Assembly: GCA_963813315.1 (NCBI GenBank)
Contig: CAWEYO010000019.1
Location: 1 to 64,000, forward strand
Length of the DNA stretch: 64,000 bases
Direction of reading: 5' to 3'
Source: CAWEYO01 sp963813315
GTDB lineage: Bacteria > Pseudomonadota > Alphaproteobacteria > Rhizobiales > Rhizobiaceae
The notes beneath the pieces are model-generated. The model saw only the letters and a list, made by a program, of their open reading frames with translations. It made no database searches and was not told the origin of the DNA. This document shows positions 10,497 to 20,505 of this stretch, one piece after another. The translations under genes and the position numbers were made by a program. Each line of letters begins with the position of its first letter. Position 1 is the stretch's first letter.

Positions 10497-10549
10497 GCAG
10501 TTGACTCTTAATCAGCGGGTCCACAGTTCGATCCTGGGCACACCCACCA
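10497..10549 (+). other. 3' half of tRNA-Lys(CUU), likely att scar
   Basis: The sequence runs from the anticodon arm (GTTGA-CTCTTAA-TCAGC, five paired positions including a G-T pair, anticodon CTT) through the variable loop and T loop (TTCGATC, one mismatch in the stem) to the 3' acceptor strand CACACCC, discriminator A and encoded CCA at 10547-10549. No D-arm or 5' acceptor strand precedes it. Integrases commonly recombine within tRNA 3' ends and leave such a duplicate at the far end of an island. No integrase lies close by. Confidence 0.7.
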
Positions 10550-10827
10550 AAAACTTACAATAAATGCAGGTAGTTAGCAGTTGGCCGGCAAAATCGGTTC
10601 TTGCTTTGCGTCGAATTCGCGTCCATTTTCGCGTCCAAGCTGGAGTGCTTGGCGGGCTCGTGGACGAGTGATTTGTCGTTTCCCGCACCCGAGAGCACTG
10701 CCGGCAACCCGATCGTGCGTCGGCGAGGCCCGCGCGGGAAAGCGGAGCGGGAAACATACGTGGTGGTTAACCGAGCTTTAGCGAAACCGGGAAAGTTTGG
10801 AGCCTGCACCTGGAGACCTGACGTAGT

Positions 10828-10864
10828 GCCCGGCAGACCCGCCCTGCCGGGCAGTTTGCTTTTT
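10828..10864 (+). terminator. Rho-independent terminator without an assigned gene
   Basis: A perfect 9 bp stem, GCCCGGCAG/CTGCCGGGC, with a 7-base loop is followed by AGTTTGCTTTTT. It is oriented for plus-strand transcription, but no plus-strand gene is recognised in the preceding 3 kb. Confidence 0.6.
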
Positions 10865-11304
10865 CGAGCCCTATTTCCGCCGAAGCGCCGGAGTTGCCTA
10901 CTGCGCGCAATGTCCGGTCCCACCTTGCCGAAACAGTGATCGCGCCTTAGCGACGCTAATTCACAATTTGGTTTGAACCCCATCCTCTCCGCCATAGACC
11001 CCGAAGCATCTAATTGTAATAATTGCCTTTTTCTCGATACTAGCCTTACGATCTCAAAGTTTGTCTCAAGTTTCCGCACCGGGCATACCTGGGCAACCGG
11101 GGACTGCCATGAGAGCGCATCAGCTAAGTCGCGAGCCGCGGTCGTCTTCGTGACCACAGCTTTTGCCGCGCGGAACACCCTTTGAGGCGAAGCCCTCACG
11201 GCAGGTTCGTTCTCCTTGCGCGTACCATCATCTCTAGCTCTGCGCGCGGTATGACACGCAAGGCGCTTCGCTCGTCCAGTCCTCGGAACATGTCGGCGAT
11301 CCGA

Positions 11305-12735
11305 TCACGGCGCGCCGCAGCTCGCCTCGAGCTTTTTCTCGGCGCTCAGGGCGATTGGCCCCGTAAGCTGAAGGTCGGCGAACCGGTTGCGGATGAGGTG
11401 ACAATTGGCCTCCGCCCCCTGGAATGCTTCGTCGGTCCAGAACCGTCTCTCGGGGCGCCAGTAACCGATTTCGTCAAAAAAGGAGACGCCGAAGTAGTAG
11501 TCGGACGGGACGGAACTGAAGAAACTCTCGTCGGGCGCAAAAGACCCGTCCGGCTGCAGCGACTGGTCCAAGGCCCAGCGCAGCATCCCACGCATCGCTT
11601 CGCGAGCACGAGCACGTTGGTCCTCGGTCATGTGAGGCCATGCATAACGAAAGATTTTCACGACGTCGTAGTTGTTGTGATTGTTTGAACTGAGCCCATA
11701 GCGCCATCCATAGGGATAGGGCTCGTTTGCGATATCGAAGGTTGTCTCAATGATCTGTGGCCAGTACTGAACATCGCCACGCAAGTAAGAGATCAGGTGA
11801 AACGTAATGCTGAGGTCTATGGTCCGGTAGAGGCGGTCCCCGACTTGGTACCAGGCGCCCCAATAGCCGGTGACAGGATCCTGCCACGCATCAAGAAACT
11901 GACGCATGTCCGCCCGAATTTGGGTGATTCCGGCACCGCCCCGATCGCGCAGCAGCCCCTCCACCTGGTCCTCCAGGTACGCCTGCCAGTAGGCCTTGAA
12001 CCCAAGCTGCATGTAGCTGTCGCTTAGGCCATTCAGTTCGGAACGATGGTCGATCCCCTCCAGCGCAATATTCGAGACGAGAAGCGGCGCCAACAGGGCT
12101 AGCGCATCTTTGCTTGAGCGAATGTCTGGTAGGAGATTAAGGGCGTAGTTGGGCGTGGTGTCATTCTGGTGCAATTCCTGGAGCTTTAACGTGGTCGCTT
12201 CCAGTTTCATGAACATCGGTTCGAAGCAAGCGCCCCAACTCCCATCCACCGGCGACTGCTGCGCGACATAGCCTTGATCGTCATTTTCGAGGCTCGCTTC
12301 CAAATCGCGAATGCGGCGCTCGATTGCCTCGAAATCGGCGGTGTAGATGGCGCGCCACTTGGCTTCCAGAAAGATTTGGATGCTGCACTCGCGGCTGCGA
12401 CGGGCGTTCTGATCGTCGGCAAGTCGCTTGCCGAGCGCGCGGACACGGCGCAGGGCATCTTCCCGGCGCTCTAGGGTCGCGAGATCGTACTTCACCCATT
12501 CCTTGGCAAGGAGTGCCTTTGCCTCCGACCCGACCAGCAACACGCTCTGCTCGCGCAAACGGCGCACGTCGTCGGCAACATCGGCATCGGCGGACGCAAC
12601 GCCAAGGGCGAACTCGCCAATACGAACAGAAATAAACGCCTCACCCCGCGACCCCTTGAGTTCGCCATGCTGCTCAGGCCGAGCGTCAGCCAGACGCCCC
12701 GGTGGAGCGGCACTTTGCCGCCGAACTCTATGCAC
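11305..12735 (-). CDS. Unknown protein, probably an alpha/alpha-toroid fold
   Basis: The ORF gives up to 476 residues of unrecognised family. The first half is rich in amphipathic helices with Arg/Glu (residues about 60-150). The second half has repeated aromatic helix pairs, such as DPVTGYWGAWYQVGDR, YGWRYGLSSNNHNNYDVV and SLQPDGSFAPDESFFS. Regularly spaced Gly-aromatic turns of this kind occur in alpha/alpha-toroid enzymes, including polysaccharide lyase, glycoside hydrolase and terpenoid-cyclase-like folds. The N-terminus is uncertain: an overlapping frame near 12640 reads a signal-like RRLFLFVLASSPLALR, so a frameshift may hide an export signal. It stands alone. Confidence 0.55.
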   Translation of the reverse strand: MHRVRRQSAAPPGRLADARPEQHGELKGSRGEAFISVRIGEFALGVASADADVADDVRRLREQSVLLVGSEAKALLAKEWVKYDLATLERREDALRRVRALGKRLADDQNARRSRECSIQIFLEAKWRAIYTADFEAIERRIRDLEASLENDDQGYVAQQSPVDGSWGACFEPMFMKLEATTLKLQELHQNDTTPNYALNLLPDIRSSKDALALLAPLLVSNIALEGIDHRSELNGLSDSYMQLGFKAYWQAYLEDQVEGLLRDRGGAGITQIRADMRQFLDAWQDPVTGYWGAWYQVGDRLYRTIDLSITFHLISYLRGDVQYWPQIIETTFDIANEPYPYGWRYGLSSNNHNNYDVVKIFRYAWPHMTEDQRARAREAMRGMLRWALDQSLQPDGSFAPDESFFSSVPSDYYFGVSFFDEIGYWRPERRFWTDEAFQGAEANCHLIRNRFADLQLTGPIALSAEKKLEASCGAP

Positions 12736-13069
12736 TTCGAAGATTAGTACCCTGAGTCCTTCGGGGCGAGACCGATATCATGGAAGACCCTAGTCAGATC
12801 GCGACGATTAAACGTCGTTCAAACGAGCGGTAATCGAATGCGCTACAGGATGATGATATCGGCGATTGGGGTTGCCGCCCTTGATCCTCCCGGTTGCCCC
12901 AGCGGCCGCACAAGGCCAGATGCCCCGCTGCCGATGATAACGGCCTGCGGCCCAGCCTCGGGGGCCGCAGGGCAGGCATCTTGATCCGACATCAGCTGTC
13001 GGCTGCCATGCTGCTGGTCATGGCAGCCAGAGTGTCGTCGATCTGCCGCTTGCCATTGCTGACTGTAAA
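12736..13069. other. Intergenic stretch, nothing recognised
   Basis: About 330 bp between two minus-strand genes. No supported ORF, RNA or clear terminator was seen. Confidence 0.45.
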
Positions 13070-13564
13070 CTAAGAGGCGGTGGTGCTCTTCAGCGCGTCC
13101 CGCAGCGCCTGTTCCTTTGTTTCGTCGAACGATGTCTTGAGGACTACCCCGCCATACCCCTTGATCGCCGCCAGCACCTTGTCGGTCGTTATTTCCTGCA
13201 CGAGCACGAACAGGGCCGCGCTTCCAGGTTCAATGGTTTCCGCGAGCTTCTTCATGAACGGGTCGTTGATGCCGACGTCGGTGAGCGCACCGCCGAGCGC
13301 GCCCGACGCCGCGCCCGCGGCAACGCCGATCAGCGGGTTCAGGAACAGCACTCCGATCAGCAAACCCCACATGCTGCCCGTCGCTGCGCCGGCAGCTGTC
13401 ATGTTCATCATCTGGTTCAATTTCACGCTGCCCAACTCGGTCTTCGTTGCGATAACCGCGTCGCCAATCTTGATGAGATGTTCAACTTGAAGTTCGAACA
13501 GGCGCTTGCGTACCTCTTCCGCCTTTTCTTCATTGGGGTAGACAATGACAACAAGGTTAGACAT
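13070..13564 (-). CDS. DUF1269-family membrane protein
   Basis: This 164-residue protein starts MSNLVVIVYPNEEKAEE. It has a soluble N-terminal domain, a central Gly/Ala-rich hydrophobic pair (GSMWGLLIGVLFLNPLIGVA and AGAASGALGGAL, residues about 60-95) and a soluble C-terminal domain ending in ALKSTTAS. This is the DUF1269 layout, in which the Gly-rich segment probably forms a membrane hairpin. Members are often stress-associated, but the biochemical role is unknown. A ribosome binding site (AAAGGAACC) precedes the ATG. It appears monocistronic. Confidence 0.8.
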   Translation of the reverse strand: MSNLVVIVYPNEEKAEEVRKRLFELQVEHLIKIGDAVIATKTELGSVKLNQMMNMTAAGAATGSMWGLLIGVLFLNPLIGVAAGAASGALGGALTDVGINDPFMKKLAETIEPGSAALFVLVQEITTDKVLAAIKGYGGVVLKTSFDETKEQALRDALKSTTAS

Positions 13565-13818
13565 GGCTGGTTCCTTTCACGGACACCCCCACCCGTCGGC
13601 ACGGACGATGCCTGAATGCGCGATCGGATGGAACCCCGATTGCAACGCTGACCAGTTTTCTTGTACATTTGTTCCCCGATTGGGCGCCCGTCGTTACGCC
13701 GGCATCGCAAAATCCGGGTCGAGCGAGACACGGTCGTGGCTGCCATGAAATGGGCCCTGCCCGAGCCCCCGATCTACCTTCGTGATCTTCACCGAAGACG
13801 AGTGCCGGTGGGTCTCGG

Positions 13819-15653
13819 CTACTTCACCGGCGCCATGGCATCAGGTTCGGTCCAGCCGGCCTTGCGCAGGCCGTCTACGTAGGCGTCGATGGTGCTGTCG
13901 AGCATGTGGAAGCGGCGGCAGACGGCGGCGGGATCGCGGTTGAACGCCGGCGACTGCTTCAGCCATCGTGGCCAGTGCCTCCTGCGCCGCGGCGTGGTTT
14001 CCAAGTGCGCCGTGGGCGATGGCAAGAAGCGACACCCCGGTGTAATCCCCGGCCGCCGAGTGCTCGGCCGAGGCGAGCATCTCGCGGTAGCGACCCTCGA
14101 GGTAGAGGTGGAGCGTGGTCGTATCGTAGTAATAGCCCGGCGGGTCTATGCTCCGCGCGATCGCACGCTCGCTATAGGGGAGACCCTCCTCCCAGCGGCC
14201 GCGAAAGGCCAGCCGCCAGCCAAGCTGCGCCAGCGTATCGGGGTCGTTAGGGTTGAGCGCCAGCGCCTTGCGCTGGATGCGCTCGGACTCGTCGAAGTTG
14301 TCGAGGTGGTACTGGACCGCCGAAAGCGCCCGCAGCGCGACAACGTTCTCCGGGTCTATCGCGACCGCCTTGGAGGCAAAGTCGAGCGCCTGGCTCATCT
14401 CGCGCGGGACCTCGGCGTCCGGCACGAAGCCGAGGCGGGCGGCATCGAGGTGCAGCCAGCCGAGCAGAGCCCAGGGCTCGGGATAGTCGGGGTCGCGCTC
14501 GACCGCAGTCTCGAGGCAGGTAAGGACCGGCTGGCGGAGCTCGTCCCGGAAGGTGCGGCGGTAGGTGTAGGCCCGCAGCACGCAGGCGTAGCTAGCCATG
14601 CTCGGCTCGAAGCCGCCCGCCAGGAGCGCCGTCATTTCCCTGTTGAGAACGCCGTGGGGCTCGCCCAGCGCCGTCGAGATGCTGGCGGCAAGCTCAGCAC
14701 GGATGCCGAGTAGTGCGCCGGGCGTTGGCGTGCGGTCGAAGGTCTGGCTCCATACGACACGACCGGTCCGTGCATCGAAGAGTTGCGCCCCCACCCGCAC
14801 CGTCGTCGCGTCGGAGCTGACGTTCCCTTTGACGACGTAGCTTGCCCCGATGTCATGTCCCACCGTCAACGGGTCGGCATCGGCGTCCAGGCTGAAGCTC
14901 GCAGGCACCGAATAGAGCCTGAACCCCTCGAACTGCATCAGGTCGGTGATCAGATCCTGGGTCACGCCAGAAGCAAGGAAGCGGTCGTCCTCGCCGGCGC
15001 TTAGCGTCTCGAAGGGCAGGACGACAACGGCCGGACCGCGCACCGCCTCCGAACCCGACATCGAGCGGTCGGGGAGCCAGATCCACAGCCCGCCGGCCGC
15101 GATGAGGAGCGCGACGGCGAGCAGGCCGGCCAAGATGCTGAAGCCCGGCGGCGCGCGCCTGGCCACCACAGCTCCATCCGCCTCGTCGGACGCCGGTGCT
15201 GCGCCCGTTGCCGCGACAACCGTCCCGCCCCCGGCTTCGCGTTCGGTGACATCGGAGGGCGGCGCCTCCGTCGGCGCCTGGTGCCATTTGAAATGCGGGA
15301 CGTACTGGCCTTTCGGAATGGTGATACGCACGGGGTCCCGGGCGCCGGCATCGACGTAGTAGCTGTCAAGGTCGCGTCTCAGACGCCGGGCTTCGAAGCG
15401 GACAACCGGACTCGGATTGTGGATCGAGCGTCCCGTCGTGGCCAAAAACCGCAAGCCCGAGCGAATACCCTTTCAGCCCGTCGGCATGTCCCGCGAGCGT
15501 CTCTTCCACCAGGTACCGGAGGAACGCCCGTCGCCGCGGGCTCGCCTGGAGAGCCGCACTGTCCAGGATACGTTCCAACTGCGCGTGGATCGCGTCTGGC
15601 GGCGGACTAGCTGACACCGTCCCGCGACCGGACGAGTCGAGTGTTGGGGCCAT
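13819..15653 (-). CDS. Membrane-anchored TPR protein with FlgO-like adenylate-cyclase-associated domain (two frameshifts)
   Basis: The N-terminal about 110 residues (from MAPTLDSSG; ASPRRRAFLRYLVEETLAG) form the DNA-binding-like domain of TPR transcriptional regulators. A single transmembrane helix follows (FSILAGLLAVALLIAAGG), then a periplasmic domain starting AVVVLPFETLS (FlgO/TolB-like) and TPR repeats (ALDFASKAVAIDPENVVAL, IQRKALALNPNDPDTLAQL). The frame shifts near 15415, and again near 13950, so that the protein ends MLDSTIDAYVDGLRKAGWTEP at 13819. Full length is about 610 residues. Relatives are annotated as adenylate cyclase although no cyclase domain is present. A CadC-like sensor role is inferred. 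Confidence 0.75.
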
Positions 15654-15915
15654 CGAACCCCCTCCAGGCCAGTCCTATGTCTCCAAGCCAGTCCTATAAA
15701 GCAAAACGGCTGCCGCACAAGCTAGGTGATCGCAGCACAAGCGCGTAGCCCCGTAGATGACGCCTGTGTGACGATCCCGCTAGCGGGTCAGCCTTGCCGT
15801 GCCCCGCCCCCAAAGGGGGTGCGCACATGTGCGCACCCGTGCGCACCTACCGCCGTGCAGACTTCAGCGCGATCATCCTCCGTTGCAACGACCTCGCTGA
15901 CAGGGCGGTGCAAGT

Positions 15916-16182
15916 ATGTGGCCAAGGATAGCCGCCGTCGGGACTAGGTTCCCAGAGCGCGAACTCGAGATACATCGGCAGTACGCTCGCGACCCGACGT
16001 TCAGGGAGATCTGCGAGGACTACGACGAGGTGCTCAAGGCGCTTCGACACTGTGAGGTGGCCGGACCCGCCGGAGCGGCGAGTGTGGAGGACTTCCGCCG
16101 GATACGGGACGAACTCGAGGCGGAGATCCTCGGGATCCTCGACGACCCGCGCAGACGCCGTCCGCACCCTAACAGAGGTTGA
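15916..16182 (+). CDS. Small hypothetical protein upstream of the sulfatase cluster
   Basis: The 88-residue product contains ERELEIHRQYARDPTFREIC and FRRIRDELEAEILGILDDP, an acidic, helical, soluble composition. It ends about 95 bp before the first sulfatase, on the same strand, and may be the first gene of that operon. I do not recognise the family. Start choice is uncertain because the ATG at 15916 has only a weak upstream purine stretch. Confidence 0.5.
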   Translation: MWPRIAAVGTRFPERELEIHRQYARDPTFREICEDYDEVLKALRHCEVAGPAGAASVEDFRRIRDELEAEILGILDDPRRRRPHPNRG

Positions 16183-16277
16183 ACCAGACGGCGCTCCGGA
16201 TCCGACCCGTGCGCCACATTTCGAAACCAGCCTCGGCCACACCGGCAAGGCTGTCCCGATGAAGGAGGATGACTGAC

Positions 16278-18007
16278 ATGAAAGCAGCAAGCACTTGTAT
16301 TGCGGCCGCTATGACCGTCGGCGCTGCGCTGCTGGGCAGCACGGCGCTGGTGCACGCCCAGGAGCAACCCAAGCCCAACATCCTGTTCATCATGGGCGAT
16401 GACATCGGCCTGATGCAGCCGGGCATCTATCACCGCGGATGGATGGTGGGCGAAACCCCGAACATTGACAGCATCGCCCGCGAGGGCGGCATGTTCATGG
16501 ACTACTCGGCCAATGCAGAGTTGCACCTCGGGGCGCACCGCGTTCATCACCGGCATGTACCCCCTGCGCGCCGGCCTGACGATACCGCAGCTTCCGGGCA
16601 GCCCGGCCTGGCTGCGGCAGGGTACGCCGACGCTGTCCAAGCTCCTGCTCGACATGGGATACAACACCGGCCAGTTCGGCAAGAACCACCTTGGCGACCA
16701 CACCGAGTCACTGCCGACGGCGCACGGCTTCCAGGAATACTGGGGCTATCTCTATCACCTCGACGCGATGCAGCAGGTGAGCTTCCCTGACGTCAACAAG
16801 ACGCCGACGGACCAGGCAATCGTGCCGCCCTGCAAGAACACGCCAATCCCCGGCTTGGCGGAAGTTCCGGGTGCGGTCGATCCCAAGACCACGACCTGCC
16901 TGACGCCGCCACGTCCGATGCTGTCGTGCAAGTCGTCCGACGGCAGCCTCGCCAACCAGACCTGCGAGGACGCGGGTCCGCTGACGCTCGACCGCTCGAG
17001 AACCGTGGACGAGGAGATCTCGGCCAAGGTCATCGATTTTCTCGACCGCAATGACCCCAAGAAGACCAGCAAGCCGTTCTTCGTCTGGTACAACCCGGCG
17101 CGCATGCACTTGAGCACCGTTCTGCCGCCAAAATACCAGGACATGCTGGGTGTGCGCGGCGGCAAGGACTGGGGCGTCAACGAAGCCGGTATGAAGCAGA
17201 TGGATGACAATATAGGCCTCGTCCTCCAGAAGCTCAGGGAGATGGGATCGCTCGACAACACCATCGTCGTGTTCACCACCGACAACGGCGCCGAGAAGAT
17301 CACCTACCCCGACGGCGGCGTATCGCCGTTCAAGGGCCAGAAGGGCATGGCCTGGGAAGGCGGCTACCGCTCCCCTGCGATGATCCGCTGGCCCGGACAC
17401 ATCGAGCCGGGCACGGTTTACACCCAACCTGTGGCGGCGCTCGACTGGCTGCCTACCCTGATCGACGCGGTGGGGGGGCCGAAAGGCAACGAGGTCAGGA
17501 CGGAAATCGAGAAGGGCGACTATCACGGTTTCGTCAAGACAACGCTCGACGGGTTCGATCAGCTCGACTACCTCACCGGCAAGACAAGAGTCCGCCCGCG
17601 ACACCTTCTTCTACTACCAGGGTGCGACGCTTTCGGCGGTTCGCTTCAAGAACTGGAAGTTCTACTACACGATGGCCAATCCGCTGGCTGACGGGTGGCT
17701 GGATCCTTCCACGAGCTACAACTTCACCTTGGTCGACAACATCAAGCGCGATCCCTTCGAGCAGGCGGTCGGGCCGGACCAGGAAACCGCAAATAGCATC
17801 GGCGGTGTGCTCGACTCGCCCACCACTGCCTTCATCTACGACTTTGAGCTCCTGCCAATCGGCCAGCTACTTGCGCTAAAGTTTCTCGAGAGCTACGAAA
17901 AATTCCCGCCGCTGCAGGCGCCACCGTCCTACAACTTGGCGCAGGTCATGGCGGAGATCGACGCGCAGAAGCGGGCGATCTCGACCAAGGCGCACCACGG
18001 CGAATGA
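16278..18007 (+). CDS. Exported arylsulfatase 1 (two frameshifts)
   Basis: The ATG at 16278 follows GAAGGAGGATGACTGAC. A Sec signal (MKAASTCIAAAMTVGAALLG to VHA) precedes a type I sulfatase domain with PNILFIMGDDIG metal-binding Asp residues. The first shift, near 16510, restores SCTSGRTAF, the site of the catalytic residue. The C-x-P/A-x-R motif needed for conversion to formylglycine reads CTSGR, with Ser at the usual Pro/Ala position. Further motifs are GKNHLGDH, TTDNGAE and GYRSPAMIRWPG. A second shift near 17590 leads into the C-terminal part ending AISTKAHHGE. The protein would hydrolyse sulfate esters in the periplasm; the substrate is unknown. It is close to sulfatase 2 (18893) in sequence and order. 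Confidence 0.85.
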
Positions 18008-18149
18008 TTGGCCGCGAAGCGGTGCATATGGGGCGGCCGAAACGGCCGCCCCAGCATCCAGACCCAACTTCGGTATCCGACATGGGAAAACGACGGCGAG
18101 CGTGCCTCGATCGGCCGACACGCCGTTTACAGAAATGGGAGCTTAGCAG

Positions 18150-18852
18150 ATGAAAACGAGATATGCCGTCGTCGCGGCGATTGCGAGCCTGCTGTGTGTG
18201 TGCGGACAAGCGCTCGCCCAGGACGCTATCACCGCGCCCGCGCAGAAGACGATTGGCGCACACTCGACCGCAATGGTGCCGTCACTTGCCGTTCTCAATT
18301 CCGGAGGCGCCAAGCTCGACAACGGCAAACTGACGATGAGCCACGATTGCGCCCACCTCGATCGTCTTCGCCGATCGGCCGGTCAGGGCGGCAGGACACG
18401 TGTTGACCACCGACTTCATCAAGCAGTGGGATGAGGGGAACGACAGTTTCGCCAAGGATCCGCCGAATGCGACGATATCGGTGCTGAACAGCGACGGTTC
18501 GGCCATCGAGGACGCTGTGGTGGTCCTAAAGGCCCGAAGCTCGAGGGCGACAATTTGACGTTCGACGTCACGGTCCTGGAGGGCGATCTCACCAGTGCCA
18601 ACGGGCCGGCTTCGCTTTTCATCGACTGGTTCGCCGCGCGCGGCGGCTTTGGCCATGTCGGCGTCGTTGGCGGCGTCGGCTTCCATGCGCCCGTCTGGCA
18701 TGGCGGCTGGTATGCCCATCCGGGCGCCTATTACGGTGCCGGACTGGCGACGGGGCGATGATGGCTCGGTAGGGTCTGCCGCCGCCTCGGCTTATCGCCC
18801 GTACTATCCGCCTCCGGCGTGCGGCTATTACCCGTATCCGCCTTGCTATTAG
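18150..18852 (+). pseudogene. Exported protein with C-terminal CGYYPYPPCY, paralogue A (frameshifted)
   Basis: A signal peptide (MKTRYAVVAAIASLLCVCGQALAQ) leads into a domain of about 130 residues. It includes MVPSLAVLNSGGAKL, IVFADRPVRAAGH, FIKQWDEGNDSF, PPNATISVLNSDGS and LEGDNLTFDVTVLEG. A Gly/His/Tyr-rich tail ends CGYYPYPPCY. The frame changes near 18345, 18530 and 18750. The whole layout is repeated in the gene at 25984, so these two genes at the two ends of the sulfatase/oxidase block are paralogues. Function is unknown; export and a surface or periplasmic location are inferred from the signal. Confidence 0.6.
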
Positions 18853-18892
18853 GGATCCGCTGGGTTCGTCCTGCAGTCTCACGGAGGAAGCC

Positions 18893-20491
18893 ATGAACGG
18901 ACTATCGAAGACATGTGCCGTTGCCCTTGCGGCACTATGCTTTCCGCTGGCGGCGCCGGCCTCAGCCCAGGAAGCTGGCGCCGCCGCCAAGCCCAACATC
19001 CTCGTCATCATGGCCGATGACATCGGCTACTGGAACATCAGCGCCTACAATCGCGGCATGATGGGCTACCGCACGCCCAACATCGACCGCATCGCCGCTG
19101 AAGGCGCGCTCTTCACCGACTATTATGGCCAACAGTCCTGCACCGCCGGTCGCGCCGCCTTCATTACCGGCCAGAGCCCGATGCGAACCGGTCTGCTGAA
19201 GGTCGGGCTGCCCGGGGCGAAAGAGGGGCTGTCGGACAAGGATCCGACGATCGCCGATCTCTTGAAGCCACTCGGCTACATGACCGGACAGTTTGGCAAG
19301 AACCACCTCGGCGACCGTAACGAGTTCCTGCCGAGCGTGCACGGCTTCGACGAGTTCTTCGGCAACCTCTATCATCTCAACGCGGAAGACGAACCGGAAC
19401 ACCCTGAATATCCGAAGGGCACCGAGTTCAGAATGACGTTCGGCCCGCGCGGCGTGCTGCGCTGCACCGCGACGAGCGCGGACGCGCCCGGCGAGGATCC
19501 ACGCTTCGGGGCATGGGGCAGGCAGAACTGCGAGGACACCGGGCCGCTCGACAAGAAGCGCATGGAGACGGTGGACGAGGAGTTCCTTGCCGCCACGATG
19601 GATTTCATCGGTCGCGCCCATGCCGCAGACAAGCCATTTTTCGCCTGGTTCAACCCGAGCCGAATGCATATCTGGACCCGGCTCAAACCCGAGTCGCAGG
19701 GCAAGACCGGCCTTGGCGTTTATCCCGACGGCATGGTCGAGCATGACGGCCAGGTGGGAACACTGCTTGCCAAGCTCGACGAGCTTGGCATCGCCGACAA
19801 CACCATTGTCATCTACACCACCGACAATGGTGCAGAGACGTTTAGCTGGCCGGACGGGGGCACGACAGTGTTCCGCGGCGAGAAGAACACCAATTGGGAG
19901 GGCGGTTACAGGGTGCCAGCACTGGTGCGCTGGCCGGGTACAGTACCGCCGCGCAGCGAGATCAACGGCATTTTCTCGGCCGAGGACTGGCTGCCGACAC
20001 TGCTCGCCGCCGCCGGCGAACCTTCGGTGAAGGAAAAGCTCCTCAGCGGCTACACCGCGGGCGAAAAGACCTTCAAGGTCCACATCGACGGCTACGATCA
20101 GCGTGAGCTCCTTTCCGGTGGAGAGAGCGATCGGCGCCGCGAGTTCTTCTATTGGACCGATGATGGCGATCTCGCGGGCTTGCGCTTCGACCAGTACAAG
20201 GTCGCATTCCTCGAGCAGCAGGCGGATGGGCTGGAGGTCTGGATGCAGCCGCTCGTGCCGCTTCGCGCACCCAAGATCTTCAATCTGCGGGCCGATCCCT
20301 TCGAGCGCGCCGAGCACGAGGCCGGCGGATACGACGCCTGGTTCGTTGAGCACGTGTTCGTCCTGCTGCCCGCCCAGACGATCGTGGGCCGTCACCTGAT
20401 GTCGTTCCAGGCTTTCCCACCGCGCCAGCGGCCCGGCAGTTTCTCTGTCGACCAGGCCATGGAAATGATGATGCGGCAGACCGCCAACTGA
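18893..20491 (+). CDS. Exported arylsulfatase 2
   Basis: This is an intact 532-residue type I sulfatase with a Sec signal (MNGLSKTCAVALAALCFPLA, cleavage near SAQ) and a strong GGAGG site. Motifs are ILVIMADDIG (metal Asp 42 and 43), the formylglycine signature SCTAGR with Cys at residue 83, GKNHLGDR, TTDNGAETFSWPDGG and YRVPALVRWPG. The canonical CxAxR motif predicts maturation by a formylglycine-generating enzyme, which is not encoded nearby. It follows paralogue A by 40 bp and precedes the HAD phosphatase by 14 bp, so one transcript is likely. The substrate is not predictable from sequence alone. Confidence 0.9.
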   Translation: MNGLSKTCAVALAALCFPLAAPASAQEAGAAAKPNILVIMADDIGYWNISAYNRGMMGYRTPNIDRIAAEGALFTDYYGQQSCTAGRAAFITGQSPMRTGLLKVGLPGAKEGLSDKDPTIADLLKPLGYMTGQFGKNHLGDRNEFLPSVHGFDEFFGNLYHLNAEDEPEHPEYPKGTEFRMTFGPRGVLRCTATSADAPGEDPRFGAWGRQNCEDTGPLDKKRMETVDEEFLAATMDFIGRAHAADKPFFAWFNPSRMHIWTRLKPESQGKTGLGVYPDGMVEHDGQVGTLLAKLDELGIADNTIVIYTTDNGAETFSWPDGGTTVFRGEKNTNWEGGYRVPALVRWPGTVPPRSEINGIFSAEDWLPTLLAAAGEPSVKEKLLSGYTAGEKTFKVHIDGYDQRELLSGGESDRRREFFYWTDDGDLAGLRFDQYKVAFLEQQADGLEVWMQPLVPLRAPKIFNLRADPFERAEHEAGGYDAWFVEHVFVLLPAQTIVGRHLMSFQAFPPRQRPGSFSVDQAMEMMMRQTAN

Positions 20492-20505
20492 GAAGGAGAC
20501 GCGAG

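Larger units (their letters stand above)
9641..11304. other. Gene-poor stretch with a tRNA-Lys fragment and an orphan terminator
   Basis: No protein-coding gene could be supported in 1.66 kb. The open frames lack homology and binding sites. The stretch does contain the 3' half of tRNA-Lys(CUU) at 10497-10549 and a strong plus-strand terminator hairpin at 10828-10864. This is typical of an island boundary or scar. Confidence 0.5.

Noticed and set aside
10555..11199. ORF of 214 codons on the minus strand in the gene-poor zone
   Set aside because: No start signal, odd composition and no domain; it crosses the terminator hairpin and abuts the tRNA fragment.
18962..20395. Long antisense ORF of 477 codons opposite sulfatase 2
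   Set aside because: It lies wholly within a clearly real sulfatase gene and has no recognisable domain; high GC content opens antisense frames.
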